NCBI GenBank assembly: GCA_023667145.1
Contig: JAMPAQ010000001.1
Span: 1,157,381-1,221,380 of the forward strand
Direction: 5' to 3'
DNA length: 64,000 nucleotides
Origin: Pseudoflavonifractor sp.
Lineage (GTDB): Bacteria > Bacteroidota > Bacteroidia > Bacteroidales > Muribaculaceae
Position numbers and translations under genes: made by a program. Below are positions 63,885 to 64,000 of the stretch, piece by piece. Numbering within the stretch: the first letter of the stretch is position 1; the number at the start of each line of letters is the position of its first letter. The notes beneath the pieces are model-generated. The model did no database searches and was not told the DNA's origin. It worked only from the letters and a program-made list of their open reading frames with translations.

Positions 63885-63909
63885 GTAGGGATGCTCCATG
63901 GAGCATCCG
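63885..63909 (+). repeat. REP-like GTAG hairpin
   Basis: A 25-bp copy: GTAG, then GGATGCTCC AT GGAGCATCC. The stem is kept although its middle differs from the GGATGCACC copies. It lies 51 nt past the GT39 gene; nothing else is seen to the window edge. Confidence 0.8.
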
Positions 63910-64000
63910 ATTCCCGCACATAATCCTAACATAGACGAGCGAGGATGTGTCAAAATTCATGGCACGCCCTCCTTGCATAACCTGCTGAAAACATAAAACA

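Overview
The window looks like chromosomal DNA of a gut Bacteroidales bacterium, probably in or near the Muribaculaceae. This assignment is inferred from a SusC/SusD polysaccharide utilisation locus, OMP_b-brl_3-type outer-membrane barrels, the trpBEGDCFA gene order, many promoters of the Bacteroidota type (-33 TTTG, about 20 nt, -7 TAnnTTTG) and oxalate-degradation genes. No rRNA genes, CRISPR arrays, integrases or transposases were seen. One tRNA gene is present.

Layout. 1-3.0 kb: the end of an outer-membrane barrel gene and an M48 metalloprotease. 3.1-9.9 kb: a complete seven-gene tryptophan operon, trpBEGDCFA, preceded by a leader peptide with tandem Trp codons and an attenuator. 10.1-20.3 kb: an accessory stretch beginning just after tRNA-Ser(CGA). 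It carries an XRE/ImmA/PIN module, a truncated methyltransferase, a membrane-anchored winged-helix regulator next to an outer-membrane barrel gene with phased TGTCAG repeats between them, a DUF3990/DUF3791 toxin-like operon, and an MvaI/BcnI-type restriction-modification system whose methylase reads as doubly frameshifted. 20.4-26.3 kb: a secreted protein, then frc-oxc-AEC transporter for oxalate catabolism. 26.4-31.1 kb (minus strand): hisG-hisD-hisC-hisB behind a histidine-rich leader peptide and attenuator.

31.2-32.8 kb is a dense repeat island. REP-like hairpins that carry a GTAG tetranucleotide, and a composite repeat of about 100 bp, lie inside an open reading frame without breaking it. 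32.9-46.1 kb holds housekeeping and envelope genes: a Pro/Asn-rich secreted protein, a probable structured non-coding RNA, a ClC channel, a GlsB-like protein, an L,D-transpeptidase, a GH13 amylase, an MFS transporter, a second possible small RNA, an LpxH-like hydrolase, a SufT-like protein, ispD and recG.

46.2-61.8 kb (minus strand) is a polysaccharide utilisation locus: GH5, GH3, a SusR-like membrane regulator, a secreted protein, GH128, SusC, SusD and a likely surface glycan-binding protein. The enzyme set points to a beta-glucan, probably beta-1,3-linked. 62.0-63.8 kb encodes an ArnT-like GT39 glycosyltransferase, and a further REP copy lies near the right edge.

The two amino-acid operons are both set up for ribosome-mediated attenuation. 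Most inferred regulation elsewhere rests on membrane-tethered DNA-binding proteins placed beside the outer-membrane genes they probably control.
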